Source: Argopecten irradians (Eukaryota > Mollusca > Bivalvia > Pectinida > Pectinidae). Taken from it: 64,000 nt of DNA. The DNA lies in NCBI RefSeq assembly GCF_041381155.1, contig NC_091147.1:35296909-35360908 (forward strand), in the 5' to 3' direction. The notes under the pieces are model-generated. The model did not search any database, was not told the origin of the DNA, and worked only from the letters and a program-made list of their open reading frames with translations. Position numbers and translations under genes: made by a program. This document shows, piece after piece, positions 1-12,400 of the stretch. How positions within the stretch are numbered: the stretch's first letter is position 1; every line of letters starts with the position of its first letter.

Positions 1-299
1 TTGCAATATTTACTAATTTTCGGACTAACGGGCCTTCGGACTATTTTGCCTTCGGACTATTGGGCCGTAGGGATATAAGGGTGTCGCTCTGGCAAGGAGT
101 TTCATATGCAATTTTACTAGAAATATGAAGATTTGTTAAAATATCTAAAATAAAGAAATACTATTGAGAGGCCGGAGCGTAGCATCCAGTACCAATTTAC
201 CTGTGGATTTGGCGACAGTATTCGAGTCTATATTCGATTCACAACGTCCGCGTCTCAGTCCAATGATTCGCCTAGAAAGGGGGGGGGGGGGGTCAGGGG
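1..299. repeat. Left edge: short CGGACTA repeats and a poly-G run
   Basis: The first 70 bases contain three spaced copies of a TTCGGACTA-type motif (around 18-28, 35-42 and 50-58) with GGGCC between some of them. This looks like the edge of an interspersed repeat cut by the window. A run of 14 G lies at about 280-293, just before the LINE reading frame opens. I see no gene here. Confidence 0.35.
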
Positions 300-1502
300 G
301 TATACATTAATGATGATAAGACTGATTTGTCTATACAGAATGCTAGTTCTAACATCAAGATTATTTCATGGAACGTGAATGTTGGTTTAGACAACAAGCT
401 TCAGCTTTTAGAATCTCGTAACTTAATTGCCAAATATGATATTATTTTCTTGTCAGAGTGCTGGATCCCCAATGACTATACATTGGAACTCGATGACTTC
501 CAATCATTTGTTACACCGAGAAAGGCAACGCGCTCTTCGCAAGGGGGTGAGTTGGTTTTGTTAATCCGTAATGACACTTTTAAACATAGAAAGGTAGAAA
601 ATAGTTTGTTTGATACCATTATCCCAATTAGTATCGATAAACATCTAACTGGACGTGAAAGAATTCTTAGAGTAATATTTACATATATCCCTCCTAGCTC
701 GTCTCGTTATTACGAGCAGTATGACTGTGACGTTTTTTCGGTTTTAGAAACTGTCATTACCGATTTTTCTCAGACTAGTAACGTAATAGTTGTAGGTGAT
801 CTAAACAGTCGCACTCGTTCTTCTGTAGATTATATCACTGGCGACATATTACATGAAAGTATTAAATCCCATGTTCAATCTAATTTTAATTATTTGAGTG
901 ATACTGATGATGAGAGTTGTTTACCTACAAGGAAGAATCCCGATTTGGGTAGGAACGAATTTGGAACTAGGCTGTTAAACCTCTGTAAATCTTCTGGTCT
1001 AAGAATTTTGAATGGTAGAGATCCAGATAATCTATCGTGTGATTTTACTTTCTGTGGGGCAAACGGTATGAGTGTGATTGATTATGTTTTATTACCATTT
1101 AACCTGTTTAATATTATCAATAAGTTTATGGTTTGTGAATTTGTTGAATTTTCTGATCATGCTCCATTACATATTGAAATTCATTGTGAAATATTTTCTT
1201 TTGACACTGAAATTGATGGTGATGGTGTCGAACATAGACCCGTTTTTAAATGGAAGGAAGAGTATCAATATCAATTTATTGAATCATTAAGACTTAACTT
1301 AGACTCTGTGAAAAAGTCAGTATTAATTAGTAACGAAGTAAACCAAAATTCTATTGATACATGTGTAAGCAATTATTCAGATGTCCTGCTTGGTATCATG
1401 CAACCATTTTTTTTTCAAATCAATCCACAGTATAGTATTTCTAGCAAATCCCCTGTAAACCCACATACCAGTACTCTTTCTAGTTCCAACGTAGTCCGCT
1501 AA
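300..1502 (+). pseudogene. LINE endonuclease domain, truncated by a MITE
   Basis: About 400 codons are open, with no convincing start codon; the frame continues upstream of 327. The translation shows the exonuclease-endonuclease-phosphatase signature of LINE nucleases: SWNVN near the start (substrate-binding Asn), LSECW (metal-binding Glu), GDLNSRT (catalytic Asp/Asn) and FSDHAPLHIEI at the end (catalytic Asp-His). This enzyme nicks target DNA to prime reverse transcription. The stop codon at 1500-1502 comes from an inserted MITE. Removing the insert lets the frame run on through KPWFN and an arginine/lysine-rich linker to a stop at about 1741. That linker is usual between the nuclease and RT of such elements. 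Confidence 0.85.
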
Positions 1503-1590
1503 ACCTACCTACATTATTAGTTTTTTTGTTTTTGTTTTTTGCCTAATATATATAAAAAAGCCTAATAATATAGGCAGGTTTAGCGGACTA
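1492..1590. mobile_element. 99-bp MITE with 9-bp target-site duplication
   Basis: The ends are perfect inverted repeats, TAGTCCGCTAAACCT and AGGTTTAGCGGACTA, and further pairing extends inward (CATTATTAG with CTAATAATA). The 9-bp sequence GTTCCAACG directly flanks both sides (1483-1491 and 1591-1599), so this is a clean insertion into the LINE. A 9-bp duplication is typical of Mutator-like elements and is seen in a few other groups. The element is too short to encode anything. Confidence 0.85.
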
Positions 1591-1870
1591 GTTCCAACGA
1601 TAAACCTTGGTTTAATGACTGTTTAAAATCCCTACGTAAGCAATATCTGACTGCATTGAAAGCGTTTAAGTCCAATAAGTGTTCCTCAACACACACCAAT
1701 CTCATACGTAAGAAAAGAGAGTATAGGTCTACGGACCCTTAAAATATAAAAGGCAATATGTAAGTGCCGAAGGTGATATGTTAGAATATATGAGGAAACA
1801 TAACCCAATGTCTTTTTATAAGAAATTTTGACATAAAAAGACTGTTTCACCATTTCTAAGTTCTAACCAA

Positions 1871-2275
1871 TTGTATAACCATTTTAAAAATTTGTCTTCT
1901 GCCAATCAAGCTACTAATCAAGTTCCACATTATGACATAACTGTAGTTGATAATGATGTTATATTCGAGGAGTTATATGCCCGTATTTCATCCCGGGAAA
2001 TCGCTGATGCTATACATGAAATAAAATGTGGTAAGTCACATGTACCTGATGGCATTTTAAATGAATGTTTTAAATATTGTGAGGAATTACTTATTCCAAT
2101 TCTCTCAATATTATTCAATAACATCCTTAACAGTGGTTGTTTTCCTACTAATTGGTCAACCGCTATGATCATACCTGTATATAAAAAGGGTTCGAAATGA
2201 CCCTAATAACTTTAAGGGTATTAGTTTAATTAGTTGTCTTTGTAAACCTTTCACTTCTGTATTAAATAAACGATA
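1871..2275 (+). pseudogene. LINE reverse transcriptase, N-terminal fragment with frameshift
   Basis: The translation has the conserved opening of LINE reverse transcriptases: a helix ending KCGKSHVPDGILNE, then LLIPILSILFNNILNSG, then FPTNWSTAMIIPVYKKG. At about 2198 the frame is lost by a one-base change. The next frame continues DPNNFKGISLISC and LCKPFTSVLNKR, the expected following block. The catalytic F/YADD region is absent. The remaining part is a fossil that cannot make enzyme. Confidence 0.8.
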
Positions 2276-2280
2276 AAAGA

Positions 2281-2502
2281 TTGTGCCCTGGTTGCAATTT
2301 AGATGTGGAAGACGAATATCATTTTATTTCAATATGTATTAATTATCATGATTTAAGAAAGAAATATGTAAAACCTTTTTATTGGCGTAAACCATCTATG
2401 TACAAGTTAATTCAATTATTATGTTGCGAAAATATAATTGATCTACGTAAATTAGCAAAATTTATATTTGAGGCCATGAAAATACGATACCGCATCCAAT
2501 AA
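2281..2502 (+). pseudogene. LINE C-terminal tail fragment
   Basis: An open frame of 73 codons begins CPGCNLDVEDEYHFISIC, a Cys/His cluster typical of the extreme C-terminus of these polyproteins, and ends with a basic helix and a TAA stop. It directly follows the truncated RT, so the RT palm and thumb were lost by internal deletion. Confidence 0.75.
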
Positions 2503-2855
2503 TTTCAGTATAGTTATTTTAGTGTTGTTTACTTAACCTGTAAATTATGTAGCCTTTATATAATACACATTTTGATTTCAATGTAAAGTACATTTGTAAC
2601 TTGTCTGATATTGTACTAATTACTATGTGATTGTATATATATGTATATGTGCGTATTTTGTACAATTTCAATAAGTTGTAAACTTAAGGAAAATAAAGAA
2701 TCGAATAAATAACACGGCTACAGTACTAGTACACTCATTCAATGCATCGATACAAGTCAGCGGTAGAGCGGTAGGGGTTCATGTACACGCGTCGTTCTCA
2801 GTTGGGGTAGCATGGCTGTAAGAAATCGCCCGTCGCCCAGCCTATTCACTCTGTT

Positions 2856-2930
2856 ACATCGTAAAAACATGGGAAATGGAAACTTCGCACAAAGCAAGGG
2901 AACAGGTTACACAATGTTAGTGAAAAAAGG
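2856..2930 (+). pseudogene. Relic copy of the end of exon 1 of the downstream SnoaL-like gene
   Basis: The stretch TCGTAAAAACATGGGAAATGG and the following 45 bases closely match the end of the real exon at 3585-3655, including the splice-donor position (GGAACAG followed by GTTACA here; GGAAAAG followed by GTTTGT there). Similarity continues into the intron (AATTGCACAT). In frame it would read VKTWEMETSHKAREQ. The rest of the exon is missing upstream. This is best read as the remains of a tandem gene duplication, truncated near the LINE. Confidence 0.65.
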
Positions 2931-3310
2931 ATATTGAATTGCACATTCCTTGGCGCAATTACTTTTTTCCATTACTAATTTATATAAATAGAACACTTTA
3001 AAATAACCTATGTGACTATACGTACCCGGATGGATACCAGGTAAATCTGGCCGACACCACGGCGATATTACAATGTAGGAACATATCAAGATTAGTTCAA
3101 AGTTTAAAAATGTTCATCCTAATAAAACAGGTTCTTCTTTCCAAAATAAAAAACCCCATATTACTTCATGTGTTCATTTGTATATACCCATTTGTATGCA
3201 AAAACTATATATACAAAAGAGCGGAATACCAGGAAGTTGGGAATACCACTCATACACCTTTTCAACAAGGTCAAGTGCGTATAATACCTCTCCTCTTACA
3301 TGATTTCCTG

Positions 3311-3359
3311 TATATAATGCATTATACAAGGTCCATACATAGTAAAGATGATCACGTGA
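3311..3359 (+). promoter_or_regulatory. Candidate promoter of the SnoaL-like gene
   Basis: A TATATAA sequence at about 3311-3317 and a palindromic E-box TCACGTGA at 3352-3359 lie 70-120 bases upstream of the proposed start codon at 3430. Both motifs are short and could occur by chance. The assignment is inferred from position only. Confidence 0.3.
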
Positions 3360-3429
3360 CTACATTGAGTCAGCAAAATTACCTCTGTACGCTATGCATT
3401 ATGGGAAACTCTTTACCAACATTAAAGAG

Positions 3430-6400
3430 ATGGCCGCCAACTGTCCCGTACGGAATTACATGGACGATCAAAACATACAGTGGAAAGAAGGAAAGCCAGA
3501 TTATACTCAAGTAAATGAGAAATATCTAAAAGAAAGATCAAGGAAACACCCTGTTGACTCAATTGAGAAACTTGTGGAGAACCTCGTAAAAACATGGGAA
3601 ATGGAGTCTTCGCACAAAAAAAGGGAAAAGGTTTGTACAAAATGTTATTAGAAATTATATCAAATTGCACATATTTTCCATGACGCCATGACTATTGCAG
3701 AAAATGTAGATTTTATATTATTTGTAAATTGTAAACTGCATTAAATCACCTCATGCTCCGTATTTTGACAGCGGAAATGTAAAACAAAAAATCACCCGTA
3801 GACTCTACTCGCATGACGTATGTGTCTTACCTTGAACGATCGTGCATCCTTGGAAAACCAACAAACCCCTGCCGTTTTCTCGCTTCGAGCTTACCCTAAT
3901 GCTTCATAGACACCCCTATGTCAAGGATACGCATCCCCTGCGCACTCCAATTCCTTTAACCTTCTCCATGGTGCTAATGAGCCTGAGGGTCCAGATGATC
4001 ATGACTCACTGTCCAAGGGCTTATATCAGGACTCGAGGGCTCATTATTGGGTGTGATGACAAAAAGTCATCGCTTATACAATGTACCACAGGTCAGGTCA
4101 ACCATGAAAAAATTGTAACCCTTGCATGGATGACACACCAACACAGTTTGAAACATCAATTGGATACGACAATCATATCATTTATATAAAGACGTCGAAC
4201 CTGATCCAATCCATTAGCGCATTGCAAGGATCGGAAAAGGGAACTTTGCGGAAATATGCTTTGAAATAATTTATTTGGGACGATCTGACATTTAACGTTG
4301 GTTATCACAGGCCCCATCCAGACCGATATATTATTAACGAATTTCAACGCCAAGTTTTCCATTGTGAAAATCTCGGGTTGTAGGTTTATGTATTACCCCT
4401 CGAGTTGTGATTTCGTTGTCATACCCTTTAAGTATGATATGATTGTACATGTATAAGTCATCCATTGAGGATAACAATCTGATAACATTTAAACTAACTA
4501 ACACACAACTTTTTAAAGTACTGCGTAGCTACACGAAATGTTCTATATAACACAAATATCTATTACTCTAAAGTTATCAAGTTCATCAAGCGTTCATTAG
4601 AAATGTTAAATGTTTAGAAATTACACTGTGGTATAACTTAATTGATCAACTGTGATCATGACATCATACATAGGTATACCGAGTGAATGGTGTCATAAAG
4701 CAGGCCAGGAACATCCACTTTTCATAAGTTCACTGTAGCGAAACTAAGCTCGTAAACCGAAACTGCCACACTCATATTCAAAACGACGAAATTTTGTCAA
4801 GGATGTAAATAAAACTCTTTAAAATCAAATTTAAACACTGGTACAACCACAACCTGGAACCTGCAAGATGAGTACGAGTTCTATAGATCTCTCCACTGGA
4901 AGGAAACCCAACCATATCAATTTGTATGTGTTTACAATTCACATGGGTAACATAGTCATTTTAGGACGACATCCCATGGCCATGTAACTGGAGAACCAGT
5001 CGTCCTCCTCCCTTTTTGCTGAACAGGAGCAGAAAACACAACTTTTATAGAACACGGTGCATCTTGGTATCTTGACCAAGGGTCAGAACCTACAGTCTTG
5101 CTACCAAGGGCGAGCGCTCAAAGGAGTACAAGATAATTCAAATTTTGAATTTCTTTCCATCTTCTGAGTGTCCATAAAATTGCTCATATATGATTTACCA
5201 TCATAATGTACAATCAAAAATACGTTTCTTCTACTGTCACACAGACGGGACAAAATCTTTGGTCATGATAAATACTGACACACATCTGTCTCAGCATAGT
5301 CTGGCGATTACGCTCATTTCGAAATATCGACTAGATACAGTTTTAGCCGGTTAAAATTTTCGCAATTTTGGCTAAAACGAAAGACCAAATTCTAGCCGTT
5401 ATAAATGTTCACGATTTGGCTTTGACCTTAAGGGGAAGGTATAGGATTTAAGCATCTCGATTTCTCGCGATCGTAGCAATATAATGCAAAATTGGGAAAA
5501 ATTAAACTGGAAATGCAAAAATTTGTATTTATTTCTGAACTTTTTATATTATAGCATTTTATGTTTGATCAAGGACTGGCAATCTGTTGAAAGGGATACC
5601 TTTAGAATAAGCGTAAATGGAGGCAGGCAGTTTACGCTGAAGGACAACATTGAAATTGGAAACTACAACATCTTGATGTGGGACTCACCTCTCTATCAGG
5701 CCAAAGAAGAGACTAATATATCGTCACACAAACTTTTCCGCCAAGCAATGCCCGGAGGTTTCGCCTGGGAGGTCCTAGAGGTATTTTCAGGTATGGAATA
5801 AATTTGTATTTGAGCCCATGAAAAAAGATCGGAACATAAATTTTAGCGTAGCTGTACTCCATTTGTGTCATATCATATTTCGGAATGCATAAAAAATTGA
5901 GAAGTCGACAGGATAATTAACTTACATAATATATAATAATGATAAAAAAAATACTGTTAGAGGTGTCTTCATAATTCTAACTGTTCCGAAATCAGAACGA
6001 TTTTTTTAGAGTTCCAGCAAAATTAATGTATTTTAATTTACTTACTTTTGGAGAAAATCAACTTTTTATGTCCCTGTTCCGCCGATGCAAATATTTACTT
6101 GGAAGGTCTTTATCGCTACGGTGTTTATTCCCATTGAAAACAAGCGTTCTAACGCCCTTCGCGGGTTTTCGCGATTCGTTTGATTCAATTTCTAAATTTG
6201 ATGACTTGATTCCGAACATTCCAGTGACGTCACTTTTAGTAGGAGTGAATGAAACGGCAGTCAGTCCCGCCAAACAGTGACGTCACAATCACCGGAATGA
6301 CGTACGTCGCTTACATATTGCCCACGGTAGTAAAAAGGAGTACACACTCATTCGGTTTAGTGAATACATCTGTGTAAATAACAGGCAATTTGCTTTCATT

Positions 6401-9400
6401 TTGAATACCATCTTCTGTATGTATAATGAAAAAGTTGCAGGATAAACAGAATACACGGTCACTATCTTACAATACAAGTTTTATTTTGGTGTCAACAGGA
6501 AAAACCGAGATGACTCGGCAAAACCTCCTCATCTCATCGCACAAACGATAGCAGCATCGATATTAATGATAGCAAAATAAAAATGTCCAACGTTGGAAAT
6601 ATTGCTAGTACATTCATCATTTACATTAACCAATAATTAGAATAATCATTTATTTCATCTAGACTAAATCCCATACACCGCCTGCAAGGAGACGTCCTTG
6701 GCCTATCGCTACCCGTGATGCTCGCGATCGTGGTCTTATATTATGTAACTTTTCATGGGATATTAAATCTAGATATATCTGTTTTCGACAGTTAAATTTC
6801 TATCAACATGTATAAAGCAAGCAGTCTCAACTGCTATTCCTAGGCCGTAAAATGCAATATTGGTCACCTTAGCCAAAACACAGGGGCACGCAAATTTTGA
6901 CAGAAATGTTTACTAGTAATTTGATACGTATGTCATTTAAAAGTATTGGATACTTTTTTATATGCACTTGTATATCATGACGTTTCAAGTGGCTGCCTGT
7001 GTTGTTTTTTGTGAAAAAATGAATTATACATGTATGTTATAAAATTCGTTTAGGTTTTTTATTGTCATTTTTGTTATATACACTGTATGTGATACTTAAA
7101 CGAAAACACATATTTTACCTAAGAAGCCAATGATATATATAATGTAAGTATCGGTAAGCTTGTTAACTTACATTATATATAATAATAATAATAAAAATAC
7201 TGTAAGAGGTTTCTTCATAATTCTAATTGTTCTGAAATCAGAACGATTTTTTAAGTGTTCCAGCAAAATTAATGTAGTGTAACTTACTTACTTTTGGAGA
7301 AAATCGACTTTTTGTGTCCCTATTTCCCTGATGCAGATATTCACTTTTGCCATACTTGGAAGGTCTTTATCACTACGGTGTTTATTCCCGTTGAAAACAA
7401 GCGTTCTGACGCCCTTTGCGGGTTAAGTTCATCTTACGAATTTAAAGTCAACAAAAGAAGCGGAACAATATCAAGAAACAATGCATTTTCAGCACAAATA
7501 TCGACATTAGTCGGGCACAGAACTCGATACCGGATTATAAGAATTTCCTGTAATAGTTGCAATAGGAAAATATTACGATGTCAGTAAATAAATGTCTAAT
7601 TTCTTTCGTTTGATTCAATTTCTAAATTTGATGACTTGATCCCGAACATTCCAGTGACGTCACTTTTAGTAGAGGTGAATGAAACGGCAGTCAGTCCCGC
7701 CAAACAGTGACGTCAAAATCACCGGAATGACGTCGCTTACATATTTCCGACGGTAGTCAAAAGGAGTACACACGCATTCGGTTTAGTGAATACATATTTT
7801 CTTGATCATCAAAGAAGCGTTTCGCTTTGAGTGAAATCGTGTAAATAACAGGCAATTTGCTTCGTTTTGAATACCATCTTCTGTATATATAACGAAAAAG
7901 TTGCAGGATAAACAGAATACACCAGTGGCGTAGGAAGATGAAACGTAATGGGGGGCAAAGGTCCTGAATATTTTGTAACCCAAATTATTGTAATTTAGAA
8001 GGGCTGAGATGAGTTTCACAATGAATTTTGATGATTTTGCGAGGGCCCGAAAGCGCGAGATTTTGGTGTTTGAGGGGTCCGGGGCCTCCCCCGGGAAAAT
8101 ATTACCATTTAGAATAGCTTGAATGAGTTTTGATGAATTAGCGAGCGCCCGAAAGCGCGAGATTTTGGTGTTTGGGGGGTCCAGGGGCCTCCCCCAGAAA
8201 AAAAAAAACGATTTTGAATGGCTTAGATGAGTTTTACGATGCATCTTGATGAATTTTCGAGCGCCAAAAGGCGCGATAATTTGGTGTTAGGGGGTCTGAG
8301 GGTCTCCACCGGGAAAAAAATACGATTTAGAATGGCTGAGATGAGTTTTACGATGTATTTTAATGATTATAAAGCGTTCTTAACATTGAAATATTTTGAT
8401 TTAAAGCTACCTGCATTTAGAAATGATAATTGTGTCGTCATAACATTATGCAACCCTACTCGATCTGAATACACCGGCTTCACACCATCGGCACATTGCT
8501 GTGTAACATAAAAAAAATGAATAAATTGTCTCGATAAGACATAAACAGATTGATCTTTTAAGAGACATTTTTTTTAAATAGTACATAGAATCCCTTGATG
8601 GACATTTTTAGTCTAGTTCGTGTGTATTGAATTTTTACTATTTAAGGTTTGACATTATGTGCTTGAACGTTTTAGGAAATGCGCCGCGCAGCGGAAAATT
8701 TTCTAGAATGAAGTACGAAAAATGTGCAGGAGGACCCTTTTTTCTTTCAAATAAGCATTTTTGGAAAATTTCAGTCGGCGAAAATGGGGAGGGGCAAAAA
8801 GACATGTTTGCCCCCCCTCCTGGGAAACGGGTGGGGTGGGGTGGGGGGAGTAGTTGCCCCCCCCCTGCACCCGCTTCCTACGCCCCTGTACACAGTCACT
8901 ATCTTACAATACAAGTTTTATTTTGGTGTCGACAGGGAAAACCGAGATGACTCGGCAAAACCTCTTCATCTCATCTCCTCGCATAAACGATAGCAGCATC
9001 GATATCAATTTTAGCAAAATAAAAATGTCCAACGTTGGAAATATTGCAAGAACATTCATTATTTACATAAACCAGTAATAAGAATAAACATTTATTTCAT
9101 CTAGACTAAATAATTTGCAAATCCCATACGCTACCTGCAAGGAGATGTCCTTGGCCTATCGCTACCCACGTTGCTCTACCCACGTTGCTCTCGATCGTGG
9201 TCTTATATTATGTAACTTTTAATGGGATATTAAATCTAGATATATCTGTTTTCAACCGTTAAATTTCTATGAACATGTGTAAAACAAGCAGTCTGAACTG
9301 CTATTCCGAGACCGTAAAATGCAATCTTGGTCACCTCAGCCAAAACACAGGTGCACGCAAATTACAAAACTATAGCTTTTTTATTGTCATTATTGTTATA

Positions 9401-12400
9401 TACACTGTATGTGATTTTTAAACGAAAACATATATTTTACCTAAGAAGCCAATGATATATATAATGTAAGTATCGATTAGCTTGTAATGGTAATAATGAT
9501 AATAAAAACTTTATTTCACTCTTACTACATTTTTTGCGTTCGCGCACGTATTGCTCATTCTATTATGCATGTGTTCCGTAATTATGATATCCGTGAATGG
9601 CGATTAAGCTTATTAAATAATTCAAAATGGGGAAAAATGGAATTAATTTATAGGTAAGGGGGAATTTTGAACGATTTGAACATTATTTTAATATTCTGTA
9701 CAATGTATCTTTCAAGAGACTTCTCATCACTTTAAAGCTTTCTTATACTTCAGAATAGCCTTCTATTGGTCAATATCAACATTATAAGACTCTTTTATAT
9801 GTGGATATGAACGATAGGGATAACTTACCCTAGGGTCACGAAATGAAGTAAAACCCGAGGCTTGCCGAGAGTATTTTTCTTTCATACCTCGACGTTTTAT
9901 TGCAATTTTACAACTATAATATCCCGCCATTTTGAAATAGATTCGAAGAATTCTAGGGCTGAATGTCAATTTTTCATACATGAAAAAAACCGTGATATTC
10001 AATAAAAAAATCCGTCGTTTGCATCTGTTATTGTAAAACCAGTCAAGTTTGTGAAAACATGTTAAAATCTTACCGAGGAAATAGAAATTTTGTTGACGCC
10101 GTGATGTAGGCTTTATTGCATGGGTAGCCATGCATTACAGCCTCAGGCGGCATGAGTGTATTGCCCTAGATCAGCCAGTATTACACCCGTAGATCTATAT
10201 ATGAAAGAAAATATATATATATATCTCGTTCTATAGATCAAGTATTTATACAGCTGTGTAAAGCAACATTGACCTGCCAAGCATGTTAGGTCTGGTCGCC
10301 ACTGAGAAGTGCAGTGTTGCATGTATACAGAACACGTTTCTTTTTTACCAACAGACCAAAAGACTTCATAAACATGTAAAGAGTGACAATGATCGCACAA
10401 ATTGTTGAGGTACTTAGATAACACTTGTCAAAATATATTAAAATTAACCACATTCCATCTGTATAATAAGAAGAAATATTTTTTAAAACTTAAAAACTTG
10501 TAAGTGGCAACATCGACAAAACCACAAGTATGTGCACTGTCTAGACCTAGAAAGTAGCTAAATCGGTGGAAAATTCGTCGGTCATTGTCTACAATTGAAG
10601 TCCAGATGGGTCGAGCATTTGGTTGCAATGCCAAGTATTTGCCAAGATGACACTCGCTAGTGTTCACACACACAGTTCATTGTCATATGTGCTAAGTTGG
10701 TGGAAATGTTTAGCCGTTTGACTTACTGCTATGGCTTAAACTAGGACTTAATTATGCGTATTTCATTTTTGACTGGTCCATTGACAAGATAACCGACGGA
10801 CAGCTAATGTAACGAAATAAGGCGTATTCTTTTTTAATGTTAAATACTTTAATGACCATGATAATTTCGCATAAATCATTATGAATCTATATATTGTTGA
10901 CTTTTTATTGTTGTGAAATGTCTATGAAACAATGTGGTCATTACTAATAGTATAGTTTGCAAATAAATTAATGTCAGTCAGTAATAATAACTTTAAATTG
11001 TACATTTTGCTTTAAAGGGGCTTTCACTAAGGGTGACCTTACAGGGTAAATCGACTTAAGTTTTGAAAGCTTAAGTGAGCAGGGCTAACTAGATTTTATT
11101 TTATTAGTTCTTACCCAACGTTTACAGAGAAATGATCAAGATTTAAATGTTGCGACACGCTAGCCGCGGTAACCAGCAGGCCAGTGTCGTCTCATCATAC
11201 TGTCTTGACGCACGACAAGTTTAGAAGATTTATTGCTTGTATGTCATGATTACAGCAAAGGACTATGTATAGTATGGGTTCTTTTTGTTATGGGCCTGTT
11301 TTAGATTGCGCACTATTTAAGCATTAAACTATCTTCCTATGGCATCTATGGTATATATTATTGCTAGAGCTTCGCAGACAATCTTCATAGTGCGCTCTAG
11401 CGCATTATGAGATGATTGCCTGCAAAGCTCTGGCATCTATATAGACCATAGATGCCATAATGTTATGACCCAGAATAACAGAAATGAGAAACCAGCAGCT
11501 AAATTCTCTATACAATATTACACAGAGATGGTTTACAATATCTTAAGTAAATGGTGGTGGTACAACAGTAAAACGAGACTTTAAAGTGTTACTTATCTGT
11601 ATGCGAATGTCCTGATATAGTTCTTGATCCTTCCAGGTTCCGAATTAACAATAATCACAAATGCACAAAGGAAATAAATGTCCACAGATAATTTGTTAAG
11701 TTCCAGGGAATATGAAAAAATCCACACAATGCGATGTAACAATCCACAGATAAAGTCACAATAGCTCTCCCAATTGAATCTAATATGGCGCTGTACAATT
11801 CTTCATACATCTAATTACAGGTCTCATTACTGTTCTGATTAGCCTTTGGCAGCTGGAATATATATATAGCTTAACCTTAATTCAAGAATATTTGAGAACC
11901 TTCTACTTCTACATATATCTAACTAAAACAAAAAACAAATAAACCCACTGAACTTTCTGGAAATAGATCATTCTAGATCCCTACTTATAATCAACATGTT
12001 TAAAAACATATTTATTTAAACATGATAATATTCTAGAAAGTTCTATAACCTAAATTAGTTATATGAACTTTATAGGATGTATTGATAATATAGCTATAGG
12101 AGTTATCTCCCTTATTTTTAAAATAACTACATGTATTTAGTGTAGCCTGGAGGCCCTACCCATAATTCCTAACCCACCGCTAGGAATTATGGGTAGGGCC
12201 TCCTAACCCACCGCTAGGAATTATGGGTAGGGCCTCCAGGCTAGTATTTAGTGTCATCCATAACAATAGGAAGATAGTTTAATGCTTATATTTGCATTAT
12301 CAACTTTTTTAGGGTTTCTGCATTGACATTGTTCAAGCTAGACCAGGAAAACCTTTTATCAACAACGATTTAATTCCCTAGATGGAACTGCCATTTTGAC

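Larger units (their letters stand above)
300..2711 (+). mobile_element. Decayed non-LTR retrotransposon (endonuclease/reverse transcriptase LINE)
   Basis: Three coding remnants lie in order on one strand: an apurinic-type endonuclease domain, the start of a reverse transcriptase, and a C-terminal zinc-knuckle-like tail. Most of the RT core is missing between about 2275 and 2281, so the copy is internally deleted. It also carries frameshifts and a MITE insertion. The 3' untranslated part is AT-rich and ends in AATAAAGAATCGAATAAATAA near 2711, a plausible LINE tail. The 5' end abuts a poly-G run and appears truncated. The layout fits the CR1/jockey group of endonuclease LINEs, but the clade cannot be fixed by eye. 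It is certainly non-autonomous. Confidence 0.85.
7163..9484. repeat. Tandem duplication in intron 2, copy B (with insertions)
   Basis: This is the second copy of the block at 5918-7162, ending GTAAGTATCGATTAGCTTG. It is longer because it contains about 180 extra bases near 7425-7605 and a 966-bp hAT-like element at 7923-8888. Many substitutions separate the copies, so the duplication is not recent. Confidence 0.85.

Noticed and set aside
3842-4189. 115-codon frame in SnoaL intron 1
   Set aside because: No family motif, and competing frames exist on the other strand. It is more likely a transposon scrap or chance.
5484-5801. Taking the whole 105-codon frame around SnoaL exon 2 as a gene by itself
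   Set aside because: Its first ~30 codons are AT-rich intron translation, and its end reads through the GTATGG donor. The family match covers only 5574-5790.
11158-11185. GCTAGCCGCGGTAACCAGCAG, which recalls the CAGCCGCGGTAA motif of small-subunit rRNA
   Set aside because: The match is about a dozen bases with no rRNA context on either side.
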